A DNA stretch of 64,000 nt from Heliocidaris tuberculata (GCA_025618425.1 CM046842.1:26775878-26839877), one strand, 5' to 3'; shown: positions 52,480 through 61,510, counted from the stretch's first letter. Program-made: numbers and translations. The notes: a model not told the origin generated them from the letters alone.

Positions 52480-52625
52480 TTATTGTGTATTGGAGAGGGA
52501 GGCAGAGAGAGGAGACATGACAAGTTGACTTGGCTTGACGGTGACCAAATAACAAGTGTCCTTTATTAGCTGCTTCTCGTTCACATTAACTGTTGTGTGT
52601 ATTACTTACACTGACATAATACATT
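52480..52625 (-). other. Gypsy leader / possible 5' LTR remnant
   Basis: On the minus strand: AATACACACAACAGTTAATG, AGCAGCTAATAAAGGACAC (a possible polyadenylation signal in an R region), a TTTGGTCACCGTCAAGCC stretch that might be a primer-binding site, then the pyrimidine-rich lead to gag. No second LTR is available for comparison, so this is tentative. Confidence 0.35.
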
Positions 52626-53142
52626 CCCGGGGGGGGGGGCACTCACGTATATTGGTGGTACGGGGACGTGCCGCTTTGATGACCCCCTTTTTCAGACCCC
52701 GATTTCCGTTCTCTAGATACTCAGTTCCGCTCAGGAGCCGCTCAGCCCCGCTCTGAAGACCCCCGTTATGAAACATATCCGTTCGCATGCGGCCGGGAGC
52801 GTGGCGGAGGCAGTGGTCGCTCGACCTGGTCTCGCGCCCTAGGCCCTTTCGTCGCGCGAGCCTTGAAAACTGCTCCAGCTAGCTAGCTACTAGCGCTACA
52901 CGGCGCGGGCGCGGCCCCAGGCGCGGCCCGTACCGAGATCCTGCGATAGCGAAGGTGTACCGCCGATAAAGCGAGGTTAGTTTTGTAGTTCCCTAGACCC
53001 TGTTTTTCACTCTGCCCAATAGATCATAGTTCCCAAGACCCCGTTTTTTTATACCTTGCAGTCAGTTCCTTATACCCCCTTTTCGGGGATTCGTGAGGCA
53101 CACCCCCGTCAAAATATAATTCGAGTGCCCCCCCCCCCCCGG
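52626..53142. mobile_element. Poly-G-ended TIR element, short (empty-site) copy
   Basis: 517 bases from CCCGGGGG..GCACTCACG to GAGTGCCC..CCCCGG, flanked by a perfect 8-bp duplication AATACATT (52618-52625, 53143-53150). It matches the outer parts of 49832-51636 at a few percent divergence, including an 8-base indel near 52834. At 53088-53095 it carries a single GATTCGTG, the un-inserted form of the nested helicase element's target. Confidence 0.9.
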
Positions 53143-53280
53143 AATACATTATGGCATTGGTGGGAAAGTATACATGTTTACATCAAAGGAATGTAAATCG
53201 CGCGCACAGGAGTATCACATTTAGGGTCAAATGAAGTGCAATGGAAATAAACAAGATTGAAATGTAAACAATCAATGAAC

Positions 53281-53281
53281 A

Positions 53282-53324
<43 letters not shown>

Positions 53325-53400
53325 GCTACTACTCCTACTCCTACTACTGATAACGATGATAATTAGAATAATAATAATAAGAAGAAGAAGAACAATAAAA
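53281..53400. repeat. (CTA)n then mixed AAT/GAA repeat
   Basis: CTA array at 53281-53348, then irregular AT-rich triplets; Ser-rich readings are artefacts. Confidence 0.93.
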
Positions 53401-53641
53401 TGGTGATGATAATAAATGTAATGATAGAACACATAATTCATATTCAGTAACTTTCTGACAAACATGAGGATATTTGGGTACCCGTTTCCAGAGTATGAGG
53501 TGACGGTTGCCTGACTATCGGAAATTTAACCCCTCGGGGAGGCTGAAAGCATGAAATTCCCCCATCCCACCTCCCCTGCCTCGTTTACGCTTGTGACTTT
53601 AGCTATTAAAAATTATGTGCAAGTTTTATGGTATATAATAC

Positions 53642-53820
53642 CTGGGCTCTAAAATCGCACTCGTCGTACCGACTTTGGAGGACGATCTGACTGGTTCCTC
53701 TTCCGATACCGAAGCACCTCTCGTCCTCAAATTTGAGATCCCTCGGCTTGACTCTTCTATCGACCAATGACTTCTTTATATACACCGTCATGACTGTACT
53801 GTTACACGTTACACGGTATA
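53642..53820 (-). CDS. Gene A exon 2: start of ZP-N
   Basis: A 179-base exon, acceptor CCGATGCCTTCAG| before 53820 and donor GCCCAG|GTATTA at 53642/53641. It reads YRVTCNSTVMTVYIKKSL, then DLKFEDERCFG, IVLQSRYDECDFRAQ: the first three ZP-N cysteines in the standard order (C...M.V.I.K, L.F.D..C, Y.EC.F). It enters in phase 1, fitting the signal-peptide exon (82 coding bases, phase 1), and leaves in phase 0, fitting exon 3 (GAAGATGAA...). No CUB exon is visible between this exon and the signal-peptide exon, so the mature protein may begin almost directly with ZP-N. Confidence 0.9.
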
Positions 53821-53852
53821 CTGAAGGCATCGGTGAAGGCATCGAGTAGGGT

Positions 53853-53854
<2 letters not shown>

Positions 53855-53950
<96 letters not shown>
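53855..53950. repeat. (GA)n(TA)n microsatellite
   Basis: GAGAGA (53855-53888) then TATATA (53893-53950), with GA/GT-rich sequence continuing to about 54100. On the minus strand it supplies part of the pyrimidine tract upstream of exon 2. Confidence 0.95.
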
Positions 53951-53951
<1 letters not shown>

Positions 53952-54073
53952 AAGAGGGTGTGTGGGGGAGAGTATGTGTGTGTGAGAGAGTGTATGAGAG
54001 AGGGTGTGTGTGTGAGAGAAAGAGAGAGAGAAAGAGAGAGGGATAGATAGAAAGGGGATGTATGAGGGAGACG

Positions 54074-54104
<31 letters not shown>

Positions 54105-54530
54105 CTTAATTAGGCGAATACTCTGACAGAGGGAGAAAGGCGCAACTTCTCTGCCGAGAGCCAAAAAGCCATTAACTCAAATACGCCTACATAGAGTTAG
54201 CGCCCTTCTGGTTCTCTATATGACATTTTCAGCCCTCAAACTTAGTTTAGAAATTTGGAAGGGGGGAAAAAATAACCTTTTGAAATGCCTTTAGAAGCTG
54301 TGTTCACCAGTACGCAAAATCTCTCTGTAACAGCTGTTCTAATCCTAAAGAGAAGAGTGAACTCTGGGAAAAGTAAAAATAATTTGTGAGCCTTCTCATT
54401 CCTTTCATGTCAGTTTGGAAGGACATCAAAGTAGAAATGTCCCCTGAAAAGGATTACTCTTTAAATGCCCTTATATTCAAAATTATGACAAGAAATAGCT
54501 GAAGTGTACTGGCCGAACATTCATGCCACA

Positions 54531-55352
54531 CAACCGCGTAGCCAGGATTTAGTTTTAGGGGGGCGGTTGTGAGCACGCGAAGCGTGCGAAATTGGTGACA
54601 AGCACGCGAAGCGTGCTCCCCAGGGGGGTGGGTGCAGGGAGGAAGCGCGAAGCGCGAAAACTTTGACGTTTTAAAGCAAATTTGAGAGAAAGGTAACGGC
54701 TCGTGAAGCAAACTTTTTTAGGCGGAAACTTAGTTCGACGCACTGACTGCTTTTCAATTATTTGGACACAATACTGCACTGTATGTAACAGGGGTGGGTG
54801 CAGGGAGGGGGTGTTTCCCCCTTCCCGCGCGAAGCATGAAAGCTCTGTCGTTTTAGCAAATTAGAGAGAAAGATAACGGTTCGTAGCACCTTTTTTAGGC
54901 GGAAAGTTAGTTTGACGCCCTGACAGCTTTTCAATTACTATTATTATACTGCACTATCATGTAATAGGGATGAGTGCTGTGAGGGGGGAGTTTCCCCCTT
55001 CCCGAGCGAAGCGCGAAAACTTTGACGTTTTAAAGCAAATTTGTCAGAAAGGTAAAGCAAACATTTTTTAGGCGGAAACTTAGTTCGACGCACTGACTCC
55101 TTTTCAATTATTTGGACGCAATACTGCACTGTATGTAACAGGGGTGAGTGCTAGGAGGGGGACAATTTTGACGTTTTAGCAAATTTTGAGAAAATGATAA
55201 CGGCTCGTAGTGCCTTTTCAGGCCCTTTTCTTTCACTTCCCCCCGCTTTTTCGCTCTCCTTTTTTTTTTTTTTTTTTTAGTTGGCGGTTTTTTTTTGGGG
55301 GGGGGGGGAGGGGTGGCGACCGCCCCCATCGCCCCCCCTGGCTACGCCCCTG
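54531..55352. mobile_element. hAT-type element (CAGGGGCGTAGCCAGG ends), perfect 8-bp TSD, internal tandem repeats
   Basis: Left terminus CAACCGCGTAGCCAGG; right terminus CCTGGCTACGCCCCTG. A perfect duplication ATGCCACA lies at 54523-54530 and 55353-55360. The interior holds three to four tandem copies of a unit about 177 bases long (AACGGCTCG, TTTTTTAGGCGGAAA, TTAGTTCGACGCACTGAC, GTATGTAACAGGGGTG), starting near 54610, 54790, 54965 and 55145. AAGCACGCGAAGCGTGCT palindromes are at the left. No transposase. It lies in intron 1 of gene A. Confidence 0.87.
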
Positions 55353-55439
55353 ATGCCACATTAATTTGTGTGCAGTCCCATATCCCCATTTCTGCGTGCA
55401 GTGCATTTGCTTTTCAGGGAGATTGGGTAAATTTCTTAT

Positions 55440-55783
55440 CATTTTAATGATTCCAAAAACCTTACAGTATACACCAATTCCTTATGTTGACACATGATCA
55501 AACTTTCCCAATTGCTTTGAGCCAGTTTCTTTCACAATGTAATCTCAATTTATCTTTACCGATACCGATGATCTCAGCTAAGCCCGGCCCATACGAGGCG
55601 TTAGTTTACCATCGTCAATCGCTCCAACTTCAGTTAAATTCAATAGAATTCATGCTGCAGTAAGCAGGAAACAGTAGGCCCCACGCTTGCGATTGGCCTG
55701 GCGAGCATTAGAAGACAGGAGTTTGGCCGTATCTATTTGTGTTTCTGTGGAAATACCGCGCTTTGTTCAAAGAAGAAAATTTC
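55440..55783. other. No recognisable feature
   Basis: Mixed-composition sequence in intron 1 of gene A without domains or repeats that I recognise. Confidence 0.4.
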
Positions 55784-55843
55784 CGTAGCTTATAACAGTT
55801 GTCGGTAAAAATCACTGACAAAACTCTTGATGAAACGCTCCCC
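55784..55843. mobile_element. Half copy of the GGGGAGCGTTTCATCAAG MITE
   Basis: GTAGCTTATAACAGTTGTCG then CTTGATGAAACGCTCCCC; the other half is missing. Confidence 0.75.
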
Positions 55844-55865
55844 TAGCTTACCATAGAGATTTCGT

Positions 55866-56135
55866 AGTCTAGTCGATACGTCACCTGACTCTGGATCACG
55901 TGGTTTGTGGTTCGATTCGCACCGCGGCACTGATGTCATGTGGACAGACATTAAGCTCAGATGCCACTATCCACCCAGGGCCCTCTTGCATAAAAAATTG
56001 CGATTAAACGCAACTCGATTTTCAACCAATCAGCATCGCGTATTTGGGACTTTCGTTTAATTTTTTGAGTTGCGTTTAATCGCAACTTTTTATGCAAGAG
56101 GGACCAGGTGAAGTAAATTGGTACGCGGTATAGGA
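55866..56135 (+). mobile_element. tRNA-derived SINE interrupted by a PIF/Harbinger-like MITE
   Basis: TAGTCGATACGTCACCTGAC and GTGGTTCGATTCGCACC are A- and B-box-like. The body ends in a CCAGGTGAAG motif then AAATTGGTACGCGG. The MITE at 55980-56103 splits the body, and the homologous SINE at 56895-57060 shows the uninterrupted ACCCAGGTGAAGC. Confidence 0.65.
55980..56103. mobile_element. PIF/Harbinger-like MITE, diverged copy 3, inside a SINE
   Basis: GCCCTCTTGCATAAAAAATT and the inverse TTTTTATGCAAGAGGGA enclose TTTTCAACCAATCAGCATCG. A CCAGG repeat is present at 55975-55979 and 56104-56108; how much of it is TSD cannot be fixed. Confidence 0.7.
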
Positions 56136-56267
56136 AGAAAATCCATAAATGCTTGAGCACCTAATATGGGAGCTCGGCTACAGCAGGAGTAATAGTGTGA
56201 TTGCTGGGACCGCAGGGAAAAAAAGTTTTAATACTGATGAGGTAATCCAGGGTAAAAAAAAAACATT

Positions 56268-56350
56268 TCATTCTTCTTCTTCTTCTTCTTCTTCTTCTTC
56301 TTCTTCTTCTTCTTCTTCTTCTTCTTCTCCTTCTTCTTCTTCTTCTTCTT

Positions 56351-56381
<31 letters not shown>

Positions 56382-56396
56382 TTATTATTATTATTA

Positions 56397-56427
<31 letters not shown>

Positions 56428-56460
56428 CATCATCATCATCATCATCATCATAATTATCAT
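56268..56460. repeat. (TTC)n(TTA)n(TCA)n microsatellite
   Basis: Long triplet array; poly-Ser/Arg/Ile readings are artefacts. Confidence 0.97.
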
Positions 56461-56569
56461 TACCGTTCGCTTGTATAGATCTTTTAACAATCCTTGACGT
56501 TTGGAAGGCCTCTTCACGCCATGCACCTGGTACACCTTTTTAACAGACACACACACAAAAAAGAAGACG

Positions 56570-56890
56570 AAGTGTCAAACAGGGTAGGGCTACTGATTAA
56601 AAGAGAAAAAAAATAAAGAGTTTTAAAAAATAAATTAACTAAATGAATTAAATGTTTCCACGTTTATAAATAACATTATTCTAAACATGATTTGTGTATG
56701 AGCGAGTCTTTTTTTCGAGTGGCATTATTCAGTATCCAGCAGCTTCTATTTATTTTTGGAATATGTTTAAGTATGTATTTACATGTATTTCCTTATGTTT
56801 TTGAGATTGTGCATGAGCGTCGTAAGATATATGTACAACACATTTTATGAGTCAAATAGAAGAATTGATAACTGTAGGAATGACTGAAAA
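56570..56890. other. No recognisable feature
   Basis: AT-rich intronic sequence. Confidence 0.4.
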
Positions 56891-56894
56891 TGTA

Positions 56895-57060
56895 AAGTTG
56901 TCTACTGATAAGTCACCAGACTGTGGATCACAAGGTACAGAGTTCGAATCCCTGCCACGACACTAAATATCGTCTGACAAGTCATTATATTGACATTTGC
57001 CACCTTTTACCCAGGTGAAGCAAACTAGTACAGTTAGGAAAAATCAATTTCTTGAATCCC
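56895..57060 (+). mobile_element. tRNA-derived SINE, uninterrupted relative
   Basis: GTCTACTGATAAGTCACCAG (A-box region), GAGTTCGAATCCCTGCC (B box), GTCTGACAAGTCATTATATT, then ACCCAGGTGAAGCAAACTAG. It serves as the empty-site reference for the SINE at 55866. Confidence 0.65.
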
Positions 57061-57101
57061 ATGCAGAACCCTATCAGGCATCAGTTACGAGGCGTCGTTC
57101 T

Positions 57102-57239
57102 GGGGAGCGTTTCATCAAGTGTCTTGTCAGTGATTTTTACTGACAAATTTGCTCTCAGCCAATCAGATACAAGAATTTCAGTAGCTTATAACAGTTGTCG
57201 GTAAAAATCACTGACAAAACGCTTGATGAAACGCTTCCC
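57102..57239. mobile_element. GGGGAGCGTTTCATCAAG MITE, copy 5 (inverse orientation)
   Basis: Same inverted termini; the centre is inverted relative to 43638 (CTCTCAGCCAATCAGATACA). Confidence 0.82.
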
Positions 57240-57449
57240 TGATTGCGTCATTACCTGCGCTAATCGAGACAATAAAGGTAATTAACCACGCGTTATTAAA
57301 AATGTGTTTGCACTTTTCATTTTATAATCACTTCTTAAGCGATATCACTATTTCATGACGCGCAGAAGACCTTATATGCCAGTCACTGACGAAGTTCAAA
57401 CGGGCTTAATTTTCGTTGCACTCGAAGCGTCGTTCCTTTTGTGTTGTTA

Positions 57450-57826
57450 AGGCCACCGCACACCTGACCATCGGTCTGCGATCCGATTTCAGAAGAAAAT
57501 GTAATATCATTTGACAAATTATTTAAAAACGAAAAATATTTTTGATTTTGATCTGAATAGTCATACAGATAGTAAAATCGATAGCACGGCCTTTGCCAAG
57601 TTTTCTAGTCGGTGGAATGGCCAAATCGGCCTACGATTTGAAACTAATTTTCCCCTTATTCCCTGTAGAAAGCTGACAGCTCACCAAAACGTTATGTTTA
57701 GTATTCATATTACTTTTTAGAACCCGAATAGGGTAGATTTCATTTGTTAAAAAGCCAATATTTAATGCCATAGCGATTTATTTCACAAATCGGATCGCAG
57801 ACCGATCGTAAGGTACGCGGTGGCCT
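57450..57826. mobile_element. TIR element with AGGCCACCGC ends and TTA duplication
   Basis: Left AGGCCACCGCACACCTGACC, ATCGGTCTGCGATCCGATTT; the right end is its inverse (AAATCGGATCGCAGACCGAT, GGTACGCGGTGGCCT). TTA flanks both sides (57447-57449, 57827-57829), compatible with PIF/Harbinger. The short reading at 57511-57720 lies wholly inside and is not a gene. Confidence 0.72.
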
Positions 57827-57829
57827 TTA

Positions 57830-58690
57830 CACGTGAAAGTAACCAGCCAAGACACCAGTAATTCACCTCAATATTTGAACTGTTCACTTGTGCATTCACT
57901 TTGATTACGACTTCATTCTCACATAGCCCGTCAAAGACCGAAGCGTCATTTGCTGACGTTAGGCCCTGTCCGCGTCAGTTTACTATCCTTTTACTTTTTA
58001 CTATCCTTGTATTTTTCTCTTCCTTTGCTTTAATTTATGTTGTCTTATAATTATTCTTTTTATTATGTTCACCATACTATATACGTGTCGTGACAAGTTT
58101 TCAAATTACGGATTTATAATTGTATTTTTATTCTGCCACTTTTTGGTAATCTATGTATATCTATATTTTTTTCTGGTCAATATATTTACATATTAAAAAA
58201 ATACGTTTGTCATTATTTCGAGGGATCCACAAACTACAAGCTTTGCTTTTCAGTGGATCCCTCCATTTCCACAGATTTAACTTTAAAAAAAAAACAACAA
58301 CAAAAATACTATTATACTGGATGTCTTTGTATACTTTCTATTTTATAACTTTAAACCATGTAAAATGTATTTTGTTATTGAATATTGAATTGTATATTTG
58401 ATTTCTTGTTAAAATCACTGTTCTGTTGCATGGAAATGAAAATAAAACTGAAACTAAAACTGAAACTGAAACAGTGACTGTTCCGGTCTTTTGCAGATCA
58501 TGGAAGAGTGATATCGTTCACAAAGGGATTGCAAAATGAACAGTCCAATGGGACTAGTCTTGTATTCACTGTCATATGGGTTTACTGGCTTCACATGCTC
58601 GATAAAGCGCAGGTACTGACGCAATCGAAATGACGCCTCGTGTGAGCCGTGTTTTAGTCATGCAAATGACGCGTCTAGTGCAACGGGCAT
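57830..58690. repeat. Dispersed repeat segments (GACGCAATCGAAATGACGCCTC family) and AT-rich DNA
   Basis: Bases 58490-58690 repeat blocks found at 43385-43425 and 43790-43840 (GAAGAGTGATATCG, GGGATTGCAAAATGAACAG, GACGCAATCGAAATGACGCC). A small inverted GAGGGATCCAC / GTGGATCCCTC is at 58220-58263. No gene seen. Confidence 0.45.
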
Positions 58691-58691
58691 A

Positions 58692-58855
58692 AAGGGCTGG
58701 TCATATTTGTCCAGTAACGATAACGATAACGAGATTTTTCGTTAAAGGTCCACCCTAGTGCTGATCTACTATTAACAGACAATCTGCATTCTCACACGTA
58801 CTCACCATATATCAGGGTGTACCTTAACGTTATCGGACAAATGTGACTACCTCTT
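58692..58855. mobile_element. Foldback MITE with (CGATAA)n arms, copy 2
   Basis: AGGGCTGGTCATATTTGTCC, AGTAACGATAACGATAACGA, then the right arm TTAACGTTATCGGACAAATG. The centre TCACACGTACTCACCATATA and AGGGTGTACC matches 30728-30922. Confidence 0.65.
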
Positions 58856-58924
58856 TAGAGAGATATCGTAGAAAGAGTGGTTGCAGAATGAACATTAAGA
58901 TATTTCGTTGAATTTACTGGTGTA

Positions 58925-59355
58925 CAGTCAGACCCAACTTCGGAAAACCGAGCACAGGTATATACTCTGAAAACAGAGTATGAATACAGTACCCTCATCG
59001 TTCGGTGCGAGGCAGTGTGTACAAAAGGCATGCATTGGGGAAAATCTTGCAAAGTCAACCAGCCAACGATATATAAATTTTTAAAAATAATGCTGCGTGT
59101 CAATTATCTTCAAAATCCTTGAATGATTCGTCATATGAAATGACTTTCAAATGACAAACTTTTGAAATAAATATATCCGCAGCATTATTTTTGAAAAATA
59201 CATTATCAACAGCAGGTCGACATTGCACGATTTTCCCAATGTCTTTTGTACACACTGTCTCGCGCTGAACGATGAGGGCTCTATATTCATCTTGCTCCAT
59301 ACGCGGTTTTCGGAGTATATACCTGTGCTCGGTTTTTCGGAGTTGGGTCTGACTG
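58925..59355. mobile_element. TIR element (CAGTCAGACCCAACT ends) with 5-bp duplication
   Basis: Left terminus CAGTCAGACCCAACTTCGGA, then AACCGAGCACAGGTATATAC; the right terminus is its inverse (GTATATACCTGTGCTCGGTT, TTGGGTCTGACTG). Inverted similarity extends far inward (TGTGTACAAAAGGCATGCAT / ATGTCTTTTGTACACAC), leaving a central AATAATGCTGCG...CGCAGCATTATT. GTGTA occurs at 58920-58924 and 59356-59360. 431 bases, no transposase. Confidence 0.7.
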
Positions 59356-59359
59356 GTGT

Positions 59360-59820
59360 ATGGGGCTACTTGTTTTCACATGCTGTATAGTCAAGGATTG
59401 TAATTCCGAACAGATTGTATTACCGAACGTGTAGAGTTAAGCGCCTAAAATGGGTTTTCATACGCTTGGGATTACGCGTATGAAAACCACACTATTGAAA
59501 CAAAAGTTGTGTCTTTTTCCCATAGGTTTCACACGTTCGGAAATACAGTACCTTTTTCAAGGGACCAAAACGCCGCGTCGTTGGGAAGGGGTTCACTCGG
59601 AAGGGAATATTGTATTAAATCTAAGTTGTCTTTTTAAAAATCCACCAACTTCTTTTTCTGTAGGACTTTGAGCATTCATTATGTAAGTTTGACAGATATT
59701 CGTTTGATATTTAATTTTCTATCGTTGATTTTCTGAAAAGTGTTCGGACACTGGATCAACCACCATATCGGTACATGTTGTGACCCAATCGAAATAAAAT
59801 CCTTGCCTGCTACGGGCTTT
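59360..59820. other. No gene recognised
   Basis: Small palindrome GTTTTCATACGC/GCGTATGAAAAC (59454-59484) and AATTCCGAAC / ACACGTTCGGAAAT motifs. Nothing else is supported. Confidence 0.35.
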
Positions 59821-59862
59821 ATCCTGTAATGTAAATATAGATAAAAACAACTACGCACATAC

Positions 59863-59944
59863 TTGCATGCAACTGTGATGTCGCTGGATTGCTGACAACT
59901 AAACTAAAGACTACCACAAAAATCCCTCGTGCAGAAATATCCAT
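59863..59944 (-). CDS. Gene A exon 1: signal peptide
   Basis: ATG at 59944-59942 (context TTTACAATGG) encodes MDISARGIFVVVFSLVVSNP then ATSQLHA: a short polar start with Arg, a hydrophobic core IFVVVFSLVV and small residues before a likely cleavage site near TSQ or LHA. The donor GCATGCAA|GTATGT (59863/59862) leaves the frame in phase 1, matching the phase-1 acceptor of the ZP-N exon at 53820; the joined codon reads Ile. No CUB exon is detectable in the 6.0-kb intron. Assigning it to gene A rests on phase, orientation and position, not on a transcript. Confidence 0.6.
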
Positions 59945-59954
59945 TGTAAAGAGC

Positions 59955-59992
59955 TCCTTTTATGAGTGCGATGACGCCTCCTATATATACGT
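59955..59992 (-). promoter_or_regulatory. Candidate TATA box of gene A
   Basis: On the minus strand TATATATAGG (59982-59989) lies about 38-45 bases upstream of the ATG, and a second A/T-rich CATAAAAGG lies about 13-22 bases upstream. If the first is used, the 5' UTR would be only some 10-15 bases long. This is inference from position. Confidence 0.3.
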
Positions 59993-59999
59993 AAAAATA

Positions 60000-60560
60000 C
60001 TATTTGAGAGCAATGCTTCACCCATCCACTTTATGAAGCGATTCAATTCACTCTAGACGTTTTCAACTATTTCCCACAAAGGATAAAAGTTAGGGACTGG
60101 AGCTTTCTTTTTCGAAACGGATGCTTCTCTTTGATGTATTTCTGGAAAAGCAATCACATTTAAGTATTTGGTATTGTGCTTTACCTTGACACTGACAGCT
60201 CTTCATAATTGGATCCGCAAAGTACACAAACAATTTAAACAATAACGACCCACAGCAAATAGCCCGGAACGGCCAAGAAAAACATAATGATACTTCATGT
60301 TCCTTGGCAAAACACCAAGGCTTTTAGAAGTTTCTTGAACTATATAGTTTCCTAATACTTTTTTTTCTTTTAGTTTTTATTAATCAAAATCAAGAAAAAA
60401 CAATTGCAGAATCATGACAAAACTATGCTCATAATTACACAAAGCAGCATATAAAAGGTAAAGAAAAGCAAATCTATTTAATCATTAAAATCAATTCTTC
60501 ACTTTTTGAAATGTAAAGAAAGTTTTTTTTTCTTAGCTGTAAAGTATTCTAAATCCTTGC
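60000..60560. other. No gene recognised; possible upstream region of gene A
   Basis: Mixed sequence without domains. It would contain the proximal promoter of gene A if exon 1 is correct. Confidence 0.35.
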
Positions 60561-60640
60561 TAGATTTCAAAAGAGCCCCCCAAACCCCTCAATATAAGGG
60601 GATTTACCTTGGAATTTACTAAATAAAGGTAATACTTTAA

Positions 60641-60914
60641 CAGGGGCGGCGCCACAGGGGGGAAGAGGGGGCGACCGCCCCCCCCTATGATTTTTCAAGT
60701 AGTGAAAAAAGAAAAAAAAAAGAAGAAAAAAGAAGAAAAGGAGGAAGAAAAGGGAGGAAAAGGGAAGAAAAGGGAAGAAAGAAGAAAGCGGAGTATTAAA
60801 AAGAGAGGTCTTAAACATATAACTCTATATTACCCCTGTTATTTAATGGAGAAAAAATATGACGTCTTTAGGTCGTCTTGCCCCTCCTATCAAAATACCC
60901 TGGCGCCGCCCCAG
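60641..60914. mobile_element. hAT MITE (CAGGGGCGGCGCCA ends) with perfect 8-bp TSD, copy 2
   Basis: Left CAGGGGCGGCGCCACAGG, right CCCTGGCGCCGCCCCAG; perfect TACTTTAA duplication at 60633-60640 and 60915-60922. 274 bases, with an AGAAAA-rich interior. It is inserted beside, and possibly within, a LINE fragment. Confidence 0.88.
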
Positions 60915-60918
60915 TACT

Positions 60919-61240
60919 TTAACATAAGAAATCTTGTATACTAAACATTTTCTGAAAATTGGAAGGCTGGATAAGGTCTTCATCTTCATCTTTTGCATTG
61001 ATAATCTTAATTACTTCATTCCAAATATGTAACACTCTGGGACATTCACAAAAAATATGAATAGGTGTTTCAGGATCTTTAGAACAAATTGAGCAAAGAG
61101 GGGAGTCTTTTCTTTTAATTTTGAACAAGCAGTCATTGAAGGGAAATGTTCCATGAAATATTTTGAAACAAAATGCACGTAAGCGAGAATCTATGGTACA
61201 TTTGAAATTGGACAAATGAGTTTTCTCCCTAGTTTCCTAA
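60919..61240 (-). pseudogene. LINE fragment with zinc-binding RT tail (zf-RVT type)
   Basis: The minus strand reads DSRLRAFCFKIFHGTFPFND, then SPLCSICSKDPETPIHIFCE, CPRVLHIWNEVIKI. The pattern CxxC...ETxxHIFxxC....IW is the zinc-binding tail that follows the RT in L1/Tx1-type LINEs. This is a different LINE lineage from the CR1/L2-like copies elsewhere in the window. Only this tail is present. Confidence 0.75.
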
Positions 61241-61505
61241 TGCTGATGTAGCAGTCTTCATGTTGATTGCATGGTAGTTCATTCCATATCCACGCAAGGG
61301 GACAAAACTGCCTCAAGCTCTTTTCTTGCTTGTGTGCTGCTCAAATAACTGATTCCGTTTATTCACCATTTCCACATCCTATAAACATATTGTAGTGCAT
61401 AGAATGAAACGCATACAATAACAACAATGATAACCTTTTTTTAAATTAATAGATCTGGGTAAATAATTGAATAATCAAATATCAATAGGTAAAATATGTG
61501 ATGCT
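61241..61505. other. No recognisable feature
   Basis: AT-rich sequence between the LINE tail and the following TIR element. Confidence 0.4.
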
Positions 61506-61510
61506 CATAT

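Larger units (their letters stand above)
47576..52625 (-). mobile_element. Ty3/Gypsy (Mag/SURL-like) LTR retrotransposon, 3'-truncated and split by a nested element
   Basis: On the minus strand: gag with zinc knuckles (52479-51645), interrupted at 51644/49824, then protease, RT, RNase H and the start of integrase (49831-47576). The integrase catalytic core and 3' LTR are missing. A candidate 5' LTR/leader is at 52480-52625, with AATAAAGG at about 52565, cut by another insertion at 52626. Two zinc knuckles in gag and the domain order suggest the Mag clade, known in sea urchins as SURL; the clade is an inference. It lies in intron 2 of gene A, in the same direction as the gene. Confidence 0.85.

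Noticed and set aside
49843..53096. The two roughly 480-base direct repeats taken as LTRs of the Gypsy element
   Set aside because: They have their own inverted termini and their own 8-bp duplications, and one sits between gag and pol. They are separate TIR elements, not LTRs.
57511..57720. A 69-residue reading as a host gene
   Set aside because: It lies entirely inside the AGGCCACCGC TIR element and resembles no known protein.
53820..59862. CUB exons upstream of the ZP-N exon, by analogy with CUB-ZP proteins
   Set aside because: I searched the minus strand for SPNYP-type and GFN-type CUB signatures and saw none in this interval.
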